Positions 22,542 through 32,417 of a DNA stretch of 64,000 nt are shown piece by piece. The notes beneath the pieces were generated by a model. The model saw only the letters and a program-made list of their open reading frames with translations, ran no database searches and had not been told where the DNA came from. Every line of letters begins with the position of its first letter. The stretch's first letter is position 1. The stretch is from assembly GCA_001414485.1 (NCBI GenBank), contig LLEY01000154.1, positions 1-64,000 on the forward strand. The letters run 5' to 3'. A program made the position numbers and the translations under genes. The DNA is from Calycina herbarum (taxonomy: Eukaryota > Ascomycota > Leotiomycetes > Helotiales > Pezizellaceae).

Positions 22542-22889
22542 GTTGCCCGCCGGTGAGATTGTCACATGCCTAGTATCAGAATCGACATAAAGGGCCACTC
22601 AGTCGCCGTGTAGATCTGGCATCGCCGTGTGGCGTTGAAAGAAGCAATTTTGTCTCGAGTATAGCCAAGGTACTTTGGTAAATCATGAATTCGATTCATA
22701 CGCCGGGTATTTCAGCATCGGACAAGTAACCTAGTAAAAAGGCGAGGAGTTGCTTACTCAATGTACTCAGTAGGGTGTCAGACTGTCATACTAAATCTGC
22801 CGCACATATCATTGGAAGAAATGAAATGGTTGCTGCGAAATTGGAGAGTGTTGACTTCGATTGAAAGGCCCTTCTTACCACTGTGAACA
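22542..22889. other. Intergenic region
   Basis: No feature recognised. Confidence 0.3.
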
Positions 22890-23335
22890 CAAACTACTCA
22901 ACTACTCACTACTACTCGAGTAGTACTCTTGAGTAGTAGAGTAGAGTATGAGTAGCGGGTCAGATGAGTAGAGTAGAGTAGTGACTTAAGACTACTCGAT
23001 TAGTCTTGAGTAGTCTTAGTAATATTTATATATTTGCATTTATAAGGCTTATAAAGCTTATTATTAGTAATATTAGTAATTATATATAATAAAAACTTCT
23101 TTTTATAATTATATAATTAATAGCTAATCTATTAAGACTATTATTAAAGAAGTTACGTAGTAGACAGAGTAGAAAGAAGATCTCGCTCAAGCTCCCGGGC
23201 AGCCCCGGAACGCCACCCCGAGCCCAGGCCCGACTCGGCCCGCACCACTACTCTAGAGTACTACTCGAGTAGTAGTGAGTAGAGTAGAGTAGTAGTCACT
23301 ACTCTACTCCTACTCTACTCTACTCTTTGCTCACA
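22890..23335. repeat. Fold-back element with CTACT/GAGTAG ends
   Basis: Both ends (about 22895-22985 and 23248-23330) consist of runs of CTACTC, ACTCGAGTAGT and AGTAGAGTAG that pair with one another in opposite orientation. Between them lie about 150 bp of AT-rich DNA (about 23020-23170) and a short GC-rich stretch (about 23180-23245). A short related run occurs at about 7030-7110. No coding frame. The class is not known. Confidence 0.5.
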
Positions 23336-25733
23336 CTGCTTCTTACTCATTAGCCTAAAAAGGCCAATAACTAAGCATATCAAATATACCATCTATCTTG
23401 AGACATGCGTGACACTCCCTCAAAAGGCCATACCTACTTCATACACCAACCCTCGCAACCTAAAGAAAATTATGAACACACCGCAAGAAATATGAAAAAA
23501 TAGAAAAAACACACCACTTCAAAACCCCCCCTCCCGGCATCCGAATCCTCCCATCTGATCTGTTCCCACGCGACAAAAAGGAGAACCGTTGGGACGGTAA
23601 GTATCCGGCACTCTGTTACCCATAACGTAACCCTGACGAACCACACCTCTGTCTCTCGGGATTCTTCCGAGGAAACCTCAGAAACGATCAGTGTTCAAGT
23701 ATCCCACCCGGGAGATGGAGATGATCCCAAATAATCTAATCAGATCCTCGGGATCCGGCAGTTGATGCTCCATGGGTAAGACATGTGCTATGAGGATTGT
23801 CCAATCATATCGTGTAACGCGGATACCGGTATCGGAGACGGGTCATGTAAGAAAGGTCTGGGCGGTGGGTGATTAGATCTTTTCAGGATCAGATAAAAAC
23901 AAAATCAAAGACATGTTTTCTCGTTGGGCACCCAGATGAAAGGGAAGGGACATCTAATCTTATCAGATCTTACTCCAATCTCGGGGAAGTGAAATACGAA
24001 GATGTTTTAAGTATACGGAGCATCTTTTCTTTTCCTGTTCAGGTGCTCTCATTTCTTCACCGCCAACGATGATCTGATTAGATCTGGCCATTATCAAGTA
24101 CGACAATGAAGCCACACTAGGCTTTAAATAGTGTTTAAAACGAACCGGGACAGGACTTCGGGATTGTCGAGTGGACTGCGACTCGATGGTAAACAATGCC
24201 CGATATGAGAGGGCATGTGGACGGGACCAATGACACAGTCTCGTAGGGAGGGAATTGATTTGTTGAAGGGGTTCTGGGATGATGGCATCTGGGATGCAGG
24301 TGGAGTGTTCTGGGAATGAAAATCATGAGAGGGGGCTTGCTGATGGGGTGAGATTGGTGCATTGTGAGCTGGGAGAAGCAGTGAGCAGTGAGCAGCGAGC
24401 ATGCCAAATTATTGAGGAGGATGGGAGACACGGGCTGGCTGGTTGGGGAGTGGGAAGGAGGAACGGCAGTCTCCTATCGCTAGGCTACTTCTCCTTGGAA
24501 TTCTACTTTCTGTACCTATGTACTAGGTACTAGGTGTCGGGTAGGGAGAAAATATGGCAAACCAGAGCGGTGGAGCGGATGAAGGGTTTGCCGATTTAGT
24601 AACCTTTGAGTAATTGCCAATTGGCAGGTGCCGCCCGAAGATGACTCCCGAGAGAAGGGAAGGCTCAAAGTGCCCACTGAAGAAGGTCACTCCTGCAGCA
24701 GAATTCTTCTCTCATGCTCTCCAGATTCCCAGCAAACTCCAGCAAACTCCAGCAAACCCAATGCGAATAATAATAGGGGATTGCTAAAATAGATGCACCA
24801 CAGAGCCTCCTGACTCGAATAGAGTAATCCCCGTCGAGCCACGACAGCGGACTCGTGGTGCAAGCTAGGGCAAGCTAGGGCCAAATCGGGCGCAGTTCAG
24901 CGTCAAACCATCAAACACGCAAAAGCCAAGAACAGCTTCCACTGCCCATCGGAGCGAGCGACCGGAAGAGGGAAAGGAAATGCGACGGAAATGCGACATT
25001 TTGCTGGAGGGAAATACCATCCATGCCATCTGATGATTAGCCGCGTTGTGGATCCTTGTACTTAATGCTGGTTTGCTTTCCAGGATAAATAACGTGCTGA
25101 CGTCGGCTTGCTGAGCAGCGTAGCCTGGCCTGGAACTGGAACTGGAACTAGAACTAGAAACCGAGACATTTCCATCTGATAAAGATCCAGGGGAACCTCC
25201 CAATTCCAGCCTGAGTCTGTTCTTTCCACCCCAATCTCTCTCACTCTCTCTCACTCTCTCTTCCACCCCAATCTACCACTGCATATCTCCCCTCTCCCCT
25301 CTCCTCTCTTGTCCTCCAATTGTCTAGATCAAGATTGTGACTCTTTCTCCCCGTCTTCTTCACACTCCATTCTCGACTTCTCTGTTGCGGTACCGGCCGA
25401 GTTCTTCCCCACCAAAGCCATAGCCAACGAAAGAGCATCATAAACCTCGCCCGATTTCCAGCCTACACGACAAAGTACCACTCGCTAATTTTCCGCCACC
25501 TTTGAAATCATTGCTCACTACAAATCCTGACCATTCACTGACTGAGAATCACGAAGCAATCCCAAAGCGAATTGTTTGGCTCAATTGGCCTATTCCTTAC
25601 TCTTCCACACACGCAGCCTCCAATTCACTCTGTATTCGCGTATGCGATACATAGCACGACTGATCTAATTTGATCATCTATAAATTGCCACCCTTCCTCC
25701 CACCACCAAGAATTCCAACAATTCCAACAATAC
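23336..25733. other. Gene-free region upstream of the flavoprotein
   Basis: About 2.4 kb without a supported gene. There is a GGAACT/AGAACT hexamer run at about 25133-25160 and a CT-rich run (CTCTCTCA repeats) at about 25228-25262, both common in fungal promoters and 5' leaders. Several minus-strand frames here are low-complexity shadows. Confidence 0.45.
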
Positions 25734-27632
25734 ATGCTCCGACGTGTAATCCTCCCCCCCACCATCATGTCGACCATCTCACGCCCTCAACCCGCTCTGC
25801 GAACCCTCACCACATCGCATTGCATCCCCGAAGAGCCAAAAGATGCAACCCCTTCCTCTCCGAAATCCATCGCCCCTTCGCTTGGTTACTCCTCCGCCTC
25901 TTCTGTCGACGAACCCGAAGAGCCCCCCATTGCTCGCCGTCGACGCGCCTCCACGAAGCTGATCTCATCAAACCAGGCAGATGTACAAAGACTTATTGGA
26001 GGAGCATCGACCACAAGCGTGACGGAGAAATGCTGCGGAGGAGGATGTTGTATGGCCATCACCAACACCGACCGATTGACCTACGAACGAATCAATCTAC
26101 CCGACAACGACGCGTACAGAGCACTCAACTTGAAGGTTGGTCTAGTCCCTACACCATTATCTGGCGTCCCAGAAGTTACCCCCAAGAATGTTATCGAGTT
26201 ATTATCCATTAAACACGCGGCACCAATCCCTTCGCCAGCAGATTCTGGCATTGGAATGGAAGATGAGGCCGAGGCAAAGGACGGTTCAGTCGATTTTACC
26301 CCACATGGCATTGAGTCGCATAAGATTGACACCTCGGTCCACCCACCAAACTTCGTCCAACCTCATCCTCCCTATAATGTGTATTCCGCCAAAATCTTCA
26401 GTGCACGCGCACTCACCAAACCTGGTGCAGAAAAACGAACATATCACATTGACCTCGATGTCACCGATTATCCAGCCGAGAGTGGAATGGACTTTAAGGT
26501 TGGAGGGGCAATCGGTGTCATGGCACCTAATGAGCCTGGGATTGTCGATGAACTGTTGGATTTACTCTGCGTTCCTCGACATCTTCGCGATCGCCCTGTT
26601 CTTCTCAAGACTGGTGGTGGTAGATGGCCAACAGTCTGGGGAGCCGACGCGCCACGAGAGCTTGTCACTACACGACGCGACTTGCTCACCTGGTGTACCG
26701 ATATTCAATCATACTATCCAACCAAGCCTTTAGTCCGTCTATTGGCCGAGCATGCCACGGACGAAGACGAAAAGACGTTGTTGATGTACCTTTGCAGCTC
26801 TGAGGGTCAAGGTGTATTCTGTGACCTCCGAACTGGTCCACATTGCACCATGGTCCAACTTCTCCACGCATTCCCCTCCAGCAAGCCACCTCTTGATCAA
26901 CTCTTAGCTCACCTCGAATACCTCAAGGCAAGATTCTACTCTCTCTCCAATGACCCTGTAGAGTCTTGTGAGCCAAGAGCTGGCTGCGCACGTCTCATTG
27001 AGATTGCAGTCACCATTCATGAGGATGATGACTGGCGTGCGGGTACCAGAACTGGCCACGGAAGTGGATTCTTTGAACGACAAGCCAAGAAGTTCATCGA
27101 AGCCCAGGAGAAGGGTGAAAAGATTGACCTGAGAATCCCAATGTTTAAGGGTCTCATGTCCAATCCATTAGCCAAAGAGTTCATCTCTGATGGACCCATG
27201 TTGTTGATCGGTGCTGGTGTCGGTGTCGCCCCATTCCGAGGCTTCGTTCAACGACGATTGAAGAATGCCAACTGCGCCAACAAAGTCTGGGTTCTTCAAG
27301 GAGTCCGAGACTCTCTCCTCGATGAGCTTTACTCTGGTGAGTGGGGTGTGCACGAGGATGAAGTCAAGAAGGTCGTCCAGAGTCGACAGGGATCCGGAAA
27401 GGGAAAATATGTTCAAGACGAAGTTCGCGCTCAAGCCGATCTCGTCTGGTTCGTCATCAACAGTCTCGACGGTCGCGTTTTCGTCTGCGGAAGCAGCAAG
27501 GGAATGGGAGAAGGTGTTGAATCGGCACTCGTCGATGTGGCTGTGCAAAAGGGAAACCTTGGACGAGAGGAAGCGAAGAAGTTTTGGGAAATCAAGAGCA
27601 AGGATGGACAATACGTTGCTGAGACATGGTAA
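25734..27632 (+). CDS. FAD/NADPH flavoprotein reductase lacking a flavodoxin domain (methionine synthase reductase-like)
   Basis: A single 632-aa exon. Residues 1-200 are Ser/Pro-rich and hold a CCGGGCC cluster (near residue 100). From about 215 it matches the diflavin-reductase FAD module: an FSARALTKPGAEKRTYHIDLDV start, GGAIGVMAPN (usually PGD-x-IGV), a connecting domain with PLVRLLAEHATDEDEKTLL, then RFYSLSNDP (the RxYSxS FAD motif). The NADPH module has GAGVGVAPFRGFVQRR, WVLQGVR and VFVCGSSKGMGEGV, and ends DGQYVAETW with a terminal aromatic residue that would stack on FAD. The FMN/flavodoxin domain found in P450, sulfite and methionine synthase reductases is absent, so electrons would go directly to a partner or from a separate FMN protein. 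A second in-frame ATG at 25767 could be the start. Confidence 0.88.
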   Translation: MLRRVILPPTIMSTISRPQPALRTLTTSHCIPEEPKDATPSSPKSIAPSLGYSSASSVDEPEEPPIARRRRASTKLISSNQADVQRLIGGASTTSVTEKCCGGGCCMAITNTDRLTYERINLPDNDAYRALNLKVGLVPTPLSGVPEVTPKNVIELLSIKHAAPIPSPADSGIGMEDEAEAKDGSVDFTPHGIESHKIDTSVHPPNFVQPHPPYNVYSAKIFSARALTKPGAEKRTYHIDLDVTDYPAESGMDFKVGGAIGVMAPNEPGIVDELLDLLCVPRHLRDRPVLLKTGGGRWPTVWGADAPRELVTTRRDLLTWCTDIQSYYPTKPLVRLLAEHATDEDEKTLLMYLCSSEGQGVFCDLRTGPHCTMVQLLHAFPSSKPPLDQLLAHLEYLKARFYSLSNDPVESCEPRAGCARLIEIAVTIHEDDDWRAGTRTGHGSGFFERQAKKFIEAQEKGEKIDLRIPMFKGLMSNPLAKEFISDGPMLLIGAGVGVAPFRGFVQRRLKNANCANKVWVLQGVRDSLLDELYSGEWGVHEDEVKKVVQSRQGSGKGKYVQDEVRAQADLVWFVINSLDGRVFVCGSSKGMGEGVESALVDVAVQKGNLGREEAKKFWEIKSKDGQYVAETW

Positions 27633-28349
27633 TTATTATCACAAGGCCCGCCCGTATATATTTTTCTTTCTTTGGTCATCATCATCGCCCACCACCATCA
27701 CCATCATGTGTGTCTGCTCATGCTTATCTGAGATTTCTCTCTCTCGCTTTTAGGGGCAAGCAACCTCAACCTGGGGGTCCAGATTTCTATTAAAGTCTTC
27801 TGGCATTAGATTGCTTTTTCTTCGGTTCTTTTTGCGCCTTCGACATCCTGTACAAATTTGCGTTTTTTATTCCTCTTTCTGGACAAAAACGTTTTCGATT
27901 CTTTTTTTGCGAATGCACGACATGGCGTTACGATTGTTTTATCTTCTCGCGATTTTTATCTTACTTTGATTTTTTGGCTGGCGAAAAATTGGGCGCAAAA
28001 ATCATCACCATTGGGTTGCGGCGTTAAAGAAAGGGTTACACGTTTGGGATTTTTGCTTGGGAGAATATTCTTTTTTGTGGAGCAAGTGGAAACGAGCGAT
28101 TGTTGATACTTGAGGGGGGATAGATGGTGGATTACTTTTGCACATAGGCTTGGGAGGTGAGACAAAACCAAAAATTTGTGGATAGGAATAGATGATTGGT
28201 GGATGGTATTTAGTTTGGGATTGGGATGTGATAGGATGAGAGTTGGCTAAGTCCTTACTTCCTGATACCGAGGAGACTGAATATGAAAATGAATATGCAT
28301 CGTAACTACTTTGTATTTGTTTGTGATGTGATGTGATGTGACATGATGT
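27633..28349. other. 3' flank of the flavoprotein gene
   Basis: No gene is supported. A (GTGAT)n run lies at about 28322-28342 next to the duplicated block that follows. Confidence 0.4.
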
Positions 28350-28752
28350 CTTGCTTCCTCGTTTTAATTATTACTTGTTTTCTCAGCCAAGGGGGACTCA
28401 CGATGGACGGTGAAAGGTATTGCCCCCAGATGTTTTTGCAGAGGTAGGCAAGCCAAGTACTTATATAACCACACCAAATTGCCCTGCCAAGGTGGTTCAG
28501 CTATCCACTATAATAGCGCCCCGCCAACTTCAACCACTCTTCATGGCCCCCTCCCACAGACGACATCACAGCTGATACGAAAGCAGAAGATCAGAACCAA
28601 TTTCACCGCTGCTGCGGAAAGATAGCGAGATGAGATGTCCCTTCCGCAGGAGGGAGACCGCTCGTAATCACTACGCACAACTTTACCATCTATCTGCATT
28701 TCTTCTCGTCTGCCTTTTGGTTGATCTGTTTCTTGGGGGGTACCTTTATGAT
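28350..28752. repeat. Tandem duplication, first unit (less mutated)
   Basis: This unit and 28766-29140 match along their whole length, from TTGCTTCCT to GGGGGGTACCTTTATGAT. Each holds a promoter block and the 5' half of the small membrane-protein gene family. Confidence 0.7.
28499..28530 (+). promoter_or_regulatory. Conserved TATA-type promoter block
   Basis: GGTTCAGCTATCCACTATAA followed by TAGCGCCCCGCCAAC, before the gene fragment at 28543. One of the five family blocks. Confidence 0.5.
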
Positions 28753-28757
28753 TATTA
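28543..28757 (+). pseudogene. 5' fragment of the CxxC membrane protein family
   Basis: Weak similarity to the first 50 codons of the 7726 gene: GACGACATCACAGCTGATAC against its GACGACATTCCCACC region, and the TM1 end with GGGGGGTACCTTTATG. The frame is broken by several changes, and the copy stops where the second duplicate begins. Non-functional. Confidence 0.55.
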
Positions 28758-28765
28758 TATAATAA

Positions 28766-29140
28766 CTTGCTTCCTTGTTTTAATTATTACTTGTTTTCTT
28801 TAGCTAAGAGGGCTTATAATAGACGGTAAAAGGTAGTACCTCTAGATGGGTAAGGCTAAGTACTTATATAACTATACTAAATTGCCTTACTAAGGTGGTT
28901 CAGCTATCTACTATAATAGCGCCGCGCTAACTTCAATCACTCTTCATAGCCTCTTCTATAGACAATATTATAGCTGATATAAAAGTAGAAGATTAGAACT
29001 AATTTCACTGCTATAGCGAGATAGCGAGATATCCTCTCTATAGGGAGACTGCTTGTAATTACTACGTATACTTTAATATCTATCTATATTCTTCTTGTCT
29101 GCCTTTGGTTGACCTGTTTTTTGGGGGGTACCTTTATGAT
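28766..29140. repeat. Tandem duplication, second unit with C-to-T/G-to-A changes
   Basis: Aligned with 28350-28752, most differences are C to T or G to A. Many fall in CA to TA context: CCAAGGTGG to CTAAGGTGG, CCAACTTCAACC to CTAACTTCAATC, GACATCACAGC to AATATTATAGC. This is the pattern of repeat-induced point mutation. Confidence 0.65.
28902..28931 (+). promoter_or_regulatory. Conserved TATA-type promoter block, mutated
   Basis: GCTATCTACTATAATAGCGC followed by CGCGCTAACTTC. Same block as at 28499 with C to T changes. Confidence 0.45.
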
Positions 29141-29488
29141 GATCATGTGTATGGTTCCTACTCGAGGAAGTCCAGGCGAATATGGGGGGGTTGTAGCGAT
29201 AGTCACTAAGGTACTTTGCATATTTCCCCCCCCCCCTCGACTTTTGTTACTTGTATGTACGATCAAGGGAATGAATGAGGAATAAATACGTTGAGGGCTG
29301 AACTTGATGCGTGGATGGTGGAGGAGTTTATGGAAGAGTGAGTTTACTAGGAGGCGGTTTTTGTCGTGCCCGAAAATATAGGGCTCTTGAGGTTACGAGT
29401 AGTTGTGTGATTTCGTCGTCGTCGTGGTTTTGGTCACGGTGCTGACTTCTTCTTCGCTTGTTGGGGCGGCATTACACTTCCTGTGTAG
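28946..29488 (+). pseudogene. CxxC membrane protein family pseudogene
   Basis: Continues past the duplicated part through GGTFMMIMCMVPTRGSPGEYGG (TM1 and loop, cf. TPGSPDEF in the 7726 gene) and an EEFMEE word. A diverged VPGPK segment follows, then the terminal exon end GGITLPV and stop at 29486-29488. Several frame breaks, an 11-base C run at about 29227-29237 and in-frame stops show that it is dead. Confidence 0.6.
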
Positions 29489-29731
29489 TACTTTTATCCG
29501 GAAATCAGCACTTGAATCTTTCGGCTTGACTACCTACCTGGTTCTCGGGTAGTCTCGCAATGGCGGCTGATCATTATTTTACGTGTCATAAATGTATGGA
29601 CAAGAGTCGGAAAAAATATATTGTGTTTCGCATTCTCCTGTTTGCGAGTTGATAGTTTCTGGGGGTTGGTTGGTGTGCTGCTACCGCCGCTTGGTGTGAG
29701 ACTACCTAAAAAGGTGCCTCGGAAGGGGCTC

Positions 29732-29760
29732 CGCTATCCACTATAATAGTGCCTCCACAA
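29732..29760 (+). promoter_or_regulatory. Conserved TATA-type promoter block
   Basis: GCTATCCACTATAATAGTGC followed by CTCCACAAC, about 90 bp before the ATG at 29851. Confidence 0.55.
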
Positions 29761-29850
29761 CTTTCCATTTTTTTTCCCACGACCCTATTTCTTCAACTCG
29801 ACAATGATTTGGTTTGGAAATTTATGATACAAGGCAAGGAATCATCCACA

Positions 29851-30380
29851 ATGTCAAACATGGCTTCTAACACATATACCCAGAAGAGGAAGAAGATTTG
29901 TCTCCGAAATGTCACTCCTGTCGCGAGACACGTCAATTACACCATTTGGTCATGGTCGAATGCTTTGTTGCCATGTTTGGTTCCGTAGGCATGGTGCTTT
30001 GCACTTGGCTTCTGTTCATGTGTATGAACAGCACCCCCAGGAAGTCCCGACGAACGAAGAATGGCTGCGATAATGACCACCACTTTACGCTTCGTCTCCA
30101 CCGCAAGCATTGATTTCGTTCTACGCGCCTCCGTAAGTGATGCAGTAAGGACAACGTTACGGGGTTTGCCTGCTGAGTTTACGGAACAGCAGTTTATGGC
30201 GGAATTTGCGGAATGGTTTGTGCCTGGGCCGAAGGAGAAGTTTGTCGAGGTTACCTCCTAGTGATATGACATTCTAAGAGTGGTGAACTTGCTTGAAGGC
30301 TGACACCCCATGCGAATTAGATACCACGTCAAGAGTACTTTATATGGGACGATGAAGGAAAGATTGCACTTCCTGTGTAG
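29851..30380 (+). pseudogene. CxxC membrane protein family member with two frameshifts
   Basis: From ATG 29851 the reading passes through three frames. The second gives SPKCHSCRETRQL, TM1 and LLFMCMNSTP. After a frame change in a C run near 30030-30034 the third gives GSPDERRMAAIM, TM2, EQQFMAEFAEWFVPGPK and FVE. The intron (30250-30320, donor GTTACC, acceptor CGAATTAG) leads to a perfectly preserved last exon IPRQEYFIWDDEGKIALPV with stop at 30378-30380. The first frame change is before the CHSC motif, near 29890. Sequence outside the two shifts is well kept, so inactivation looks recent; an indel error in the sequence is the alternative. Confidence 0.7.
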
Positions 30381-30469
30381 TACCTTTACCCATTTGCTAG
30401 ATTGTGGTTAGTTGGATGATATCTCTTTGGTAGTAACCCAGTTTCGAGGCTAACATCCTTACTCATTAG

Positions 30470-30496
30470 TTACCGAGTAAAGAGTACTTTATATGA
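30470..30496 (+). other. Relic of a duplicated terminal exon
   Basis: A second 3' module after the pseudogene: CGAGGCTAAC, acceptor CATTAG, then LPSKEYFI and a stop. It corresponds to the extra terminal exon at 8341 after the 7726 gene, showing that the tandem exon arrangement existed before the two loci separated. Confidence 0.45.
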
Positions 30497-30894
30497 AAAA
30501 AAGAAGATTGCACCGCTTATAAAGTAGTGTTGTTAAATTACTAGACAAGGGCATCAACTTCACAAATATACTAATAGAAAGCTGCTTCTTTTATACGACA
30601 GTCGGTATGAGTAAACTGAGTGTGTCTATACCCGGGATTCAAATTGACAGAAGGAACGAGACTGAGCAGAACAGTATTGGAAGAGCTGGACATGCGACAA
30701 AAATGGTGCTTCTCTTAGGCTTGGAAATGGGAAGTCATGAATTACTTACTTTGCCGAGAATTCGAGAACGAATTTTATTCCCATTCGAATTTGAGGCAAT
30801 TATAAATGTTCATGGTCGCTTTACATGTCCTCGTGAACACACTTCATATATATGCATGATGAAGTCGTGACATGCTTTTCGTCTACCAAGCATA
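30497..30894. other. Intergenic region
   Basis: No gene is supported. An 87-codon plus-strand frame at 30607-30870 has no recognisable domain. Confidence 0.3.
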
Positions 30895-31396
30895 CAGTGA
30901 GTTGCGAATTAAGCTTCCTTTTTGACACTTTTTTTGTAAACCGTGCTTTTTTCTTCCTAGGCTTTTTTCTTATTTATTTTAGAACACAGAAAACTGAAGT
31001 ACTCTTTAAGATATAAGACCTAGCTAAAAAGAACTGCTATATCTTCTTATACCTCCTCACTATTTATTACTATATCTAAGTAAGTATAATGAGAATAAAC
31101 TTAGTAATAGAAAACCCTCTTTTTATAAGAAAACTTTTCATACCCTTATAAAGTTAAGTAGTCTCTACTAAGACCCTATAAAAATTTAGATATATATAAA
31201 AGTGTCTGTTTTCTTCCTAAAAAGTTTATAGAGTAAGAAAGGGGGTATAGAGCTCTTATTAGCTGTTCTTAGAGATATAACAGTATACGTTGTTGTTAAG
31301 TAAAGAGGGAAAGAGTGTCTAGGAAATAAGAAATTTTCTAAAAACGCACGGTTTATAAAATATCGTCAAAAGGGAAGCTTAATTCGCAACTCACTG
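30895..31396. mobile_element. MITE, mariner-like (502 bp)
   Basis: Ends are 32-bp inverted repeats with one mismatch, starting CAGTGAGTTGCGAATTAAGC, and flanked by TA (30893-30894 and 31397-31398). Pairing continues inward in weaker form, with AAACCGTGC near both ends. The inside is AT-rich with no transposase frame. The CAGTG start and TA duplication place it with Tc1/mariner elements. Confidence 0.8.
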
Positions 31397-31398
31397 TA

Positions 31399-31960
31399 CC
31401 GTGAGCCATTCGAATTACCGAAAAATGAACCTTATTAATGGGTTTGCTTGGAAATCCCTGGTGCTCATTACCTCATTTTGTTTTGTTTGTTTCTTCTTTC
31501 AAAAGTGCCTTGAGTCACCTGAAATGGGATGGCGTTTGTTATTTATAACTTGCCAATGTTTAACAACTTTATTAATGGGAGTAGAGCAAGTCAGAATGTA
31601 TACAAAAGGTTTTCTTGTTGTTTCAAGTCTCGTGACACATTGAGATTTCTCCAGGTCAAACTTCGCTTAATTTTTGGTGGAGGATAAGAGTACATGATGC
31701 CCTTCTTGATGTCTCGGTGTTCTTCTAAATTTAAGAGCCACTTGACCCTTGGATATCGTACATCAAGAATAGCCCCGAGAAAGAAGCCATCGACTCACCA
31801 TCAACGAAACCAACACGGCTCAAAATAGGGTTATCAAAGTAAGTTTTCGTGCAATTCTTATAGTGATTTATAAACTGACTAGAAATGGTAGAACTTCACA
31901 ACTCGTCAAGAGCACGAAACCCGTGGGGTAATTCAGCAAGCACGAGACAGCAATAGTAAG
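31399..31960. other. Intergenic region
   Basis: An 80-codon hydrophobic frame (31401-31643) is open but has no recognisable domain. Nothing else seen. Confidence 0.35.
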
Positions 31961-32417
31961 ATGGCTCAAGAGCTTGCAACTATGCCTCGCAAGCGAGATC
32001 TGGCCCTCTCGGATGGCTACACTGCAATTCCGTATCCAGCCACCTATAAGCCATACATCGAAGCCGCAGTGGGATATGTTGTGGGTGAGTTTCAGGACAA
32101 TGAGAATTATTGCAACCATTGTGAGAATGGCCAATGGACGCTTTCCTTTCTGTGTTACTGTGAGGAACCCGCAAGATGGACGCGAATATTGGGGAGGGGC
32201 TTGTACCAATTGCAGATGGCCAAATTACCCTGGAAGATGCTCACTCCGACGTGGTGACGGAAACGAGCCAGATGATGGTGATGGCGATGATGAGGAGGGT
32301 GGGGGGTCATGGAGATCGTTCCGAGGGTGTAGGAGGATTGGGGAACAAGAATATCCCGAGCGATCCCAAGGGAAAAGGAAAGAAGCCAAACCCAGAAGGC
32401 AGCGCAAGGCCAGTTGA
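31961..32417 (+). pseudogene. DUF3716-type Cys-rich protein, single-base frameshift
   Basis: Frame 1 from ATG 31961 gives MAQELATMPRKRDLALSDGY and ends in the first Cys pair, NYCNHCEN. One surplus G near 32129-32130 moves the rest to frame 2: ANGRFPFCVTV, then GREYWGGACTNCRWPNYPGRCSLR, an acidic Gly/Asp/Glu stretch and a basic tail, stopping at 32417. Joined, the Cys order C-x2-C-x9-CV...GAC-x2-C-x8-CS-x-R fits the fungal DUF3716 domain, whose members are small, probably zinc-binding and of unknown function. With the shift the protein would lose half of the domain. It may be a genuine pseudogene or a sequence error. Confidence 0.6.

Noticed and set aside
24865..25266. Minus-strand 133-codon frame with a poly-Ser stretch
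   Set aside because: The Ser run comes from a GGAACT/AGAACT hexamer repeat and the rest is unstructured; it lies in the presumed promoter of the flavoprotein.
31401..31643. 80-codon hydrophobic frame just after the mariner-like MITE
   Set aside because: Considered as a small membrane protein; no relation to the CxxC family and no other support.
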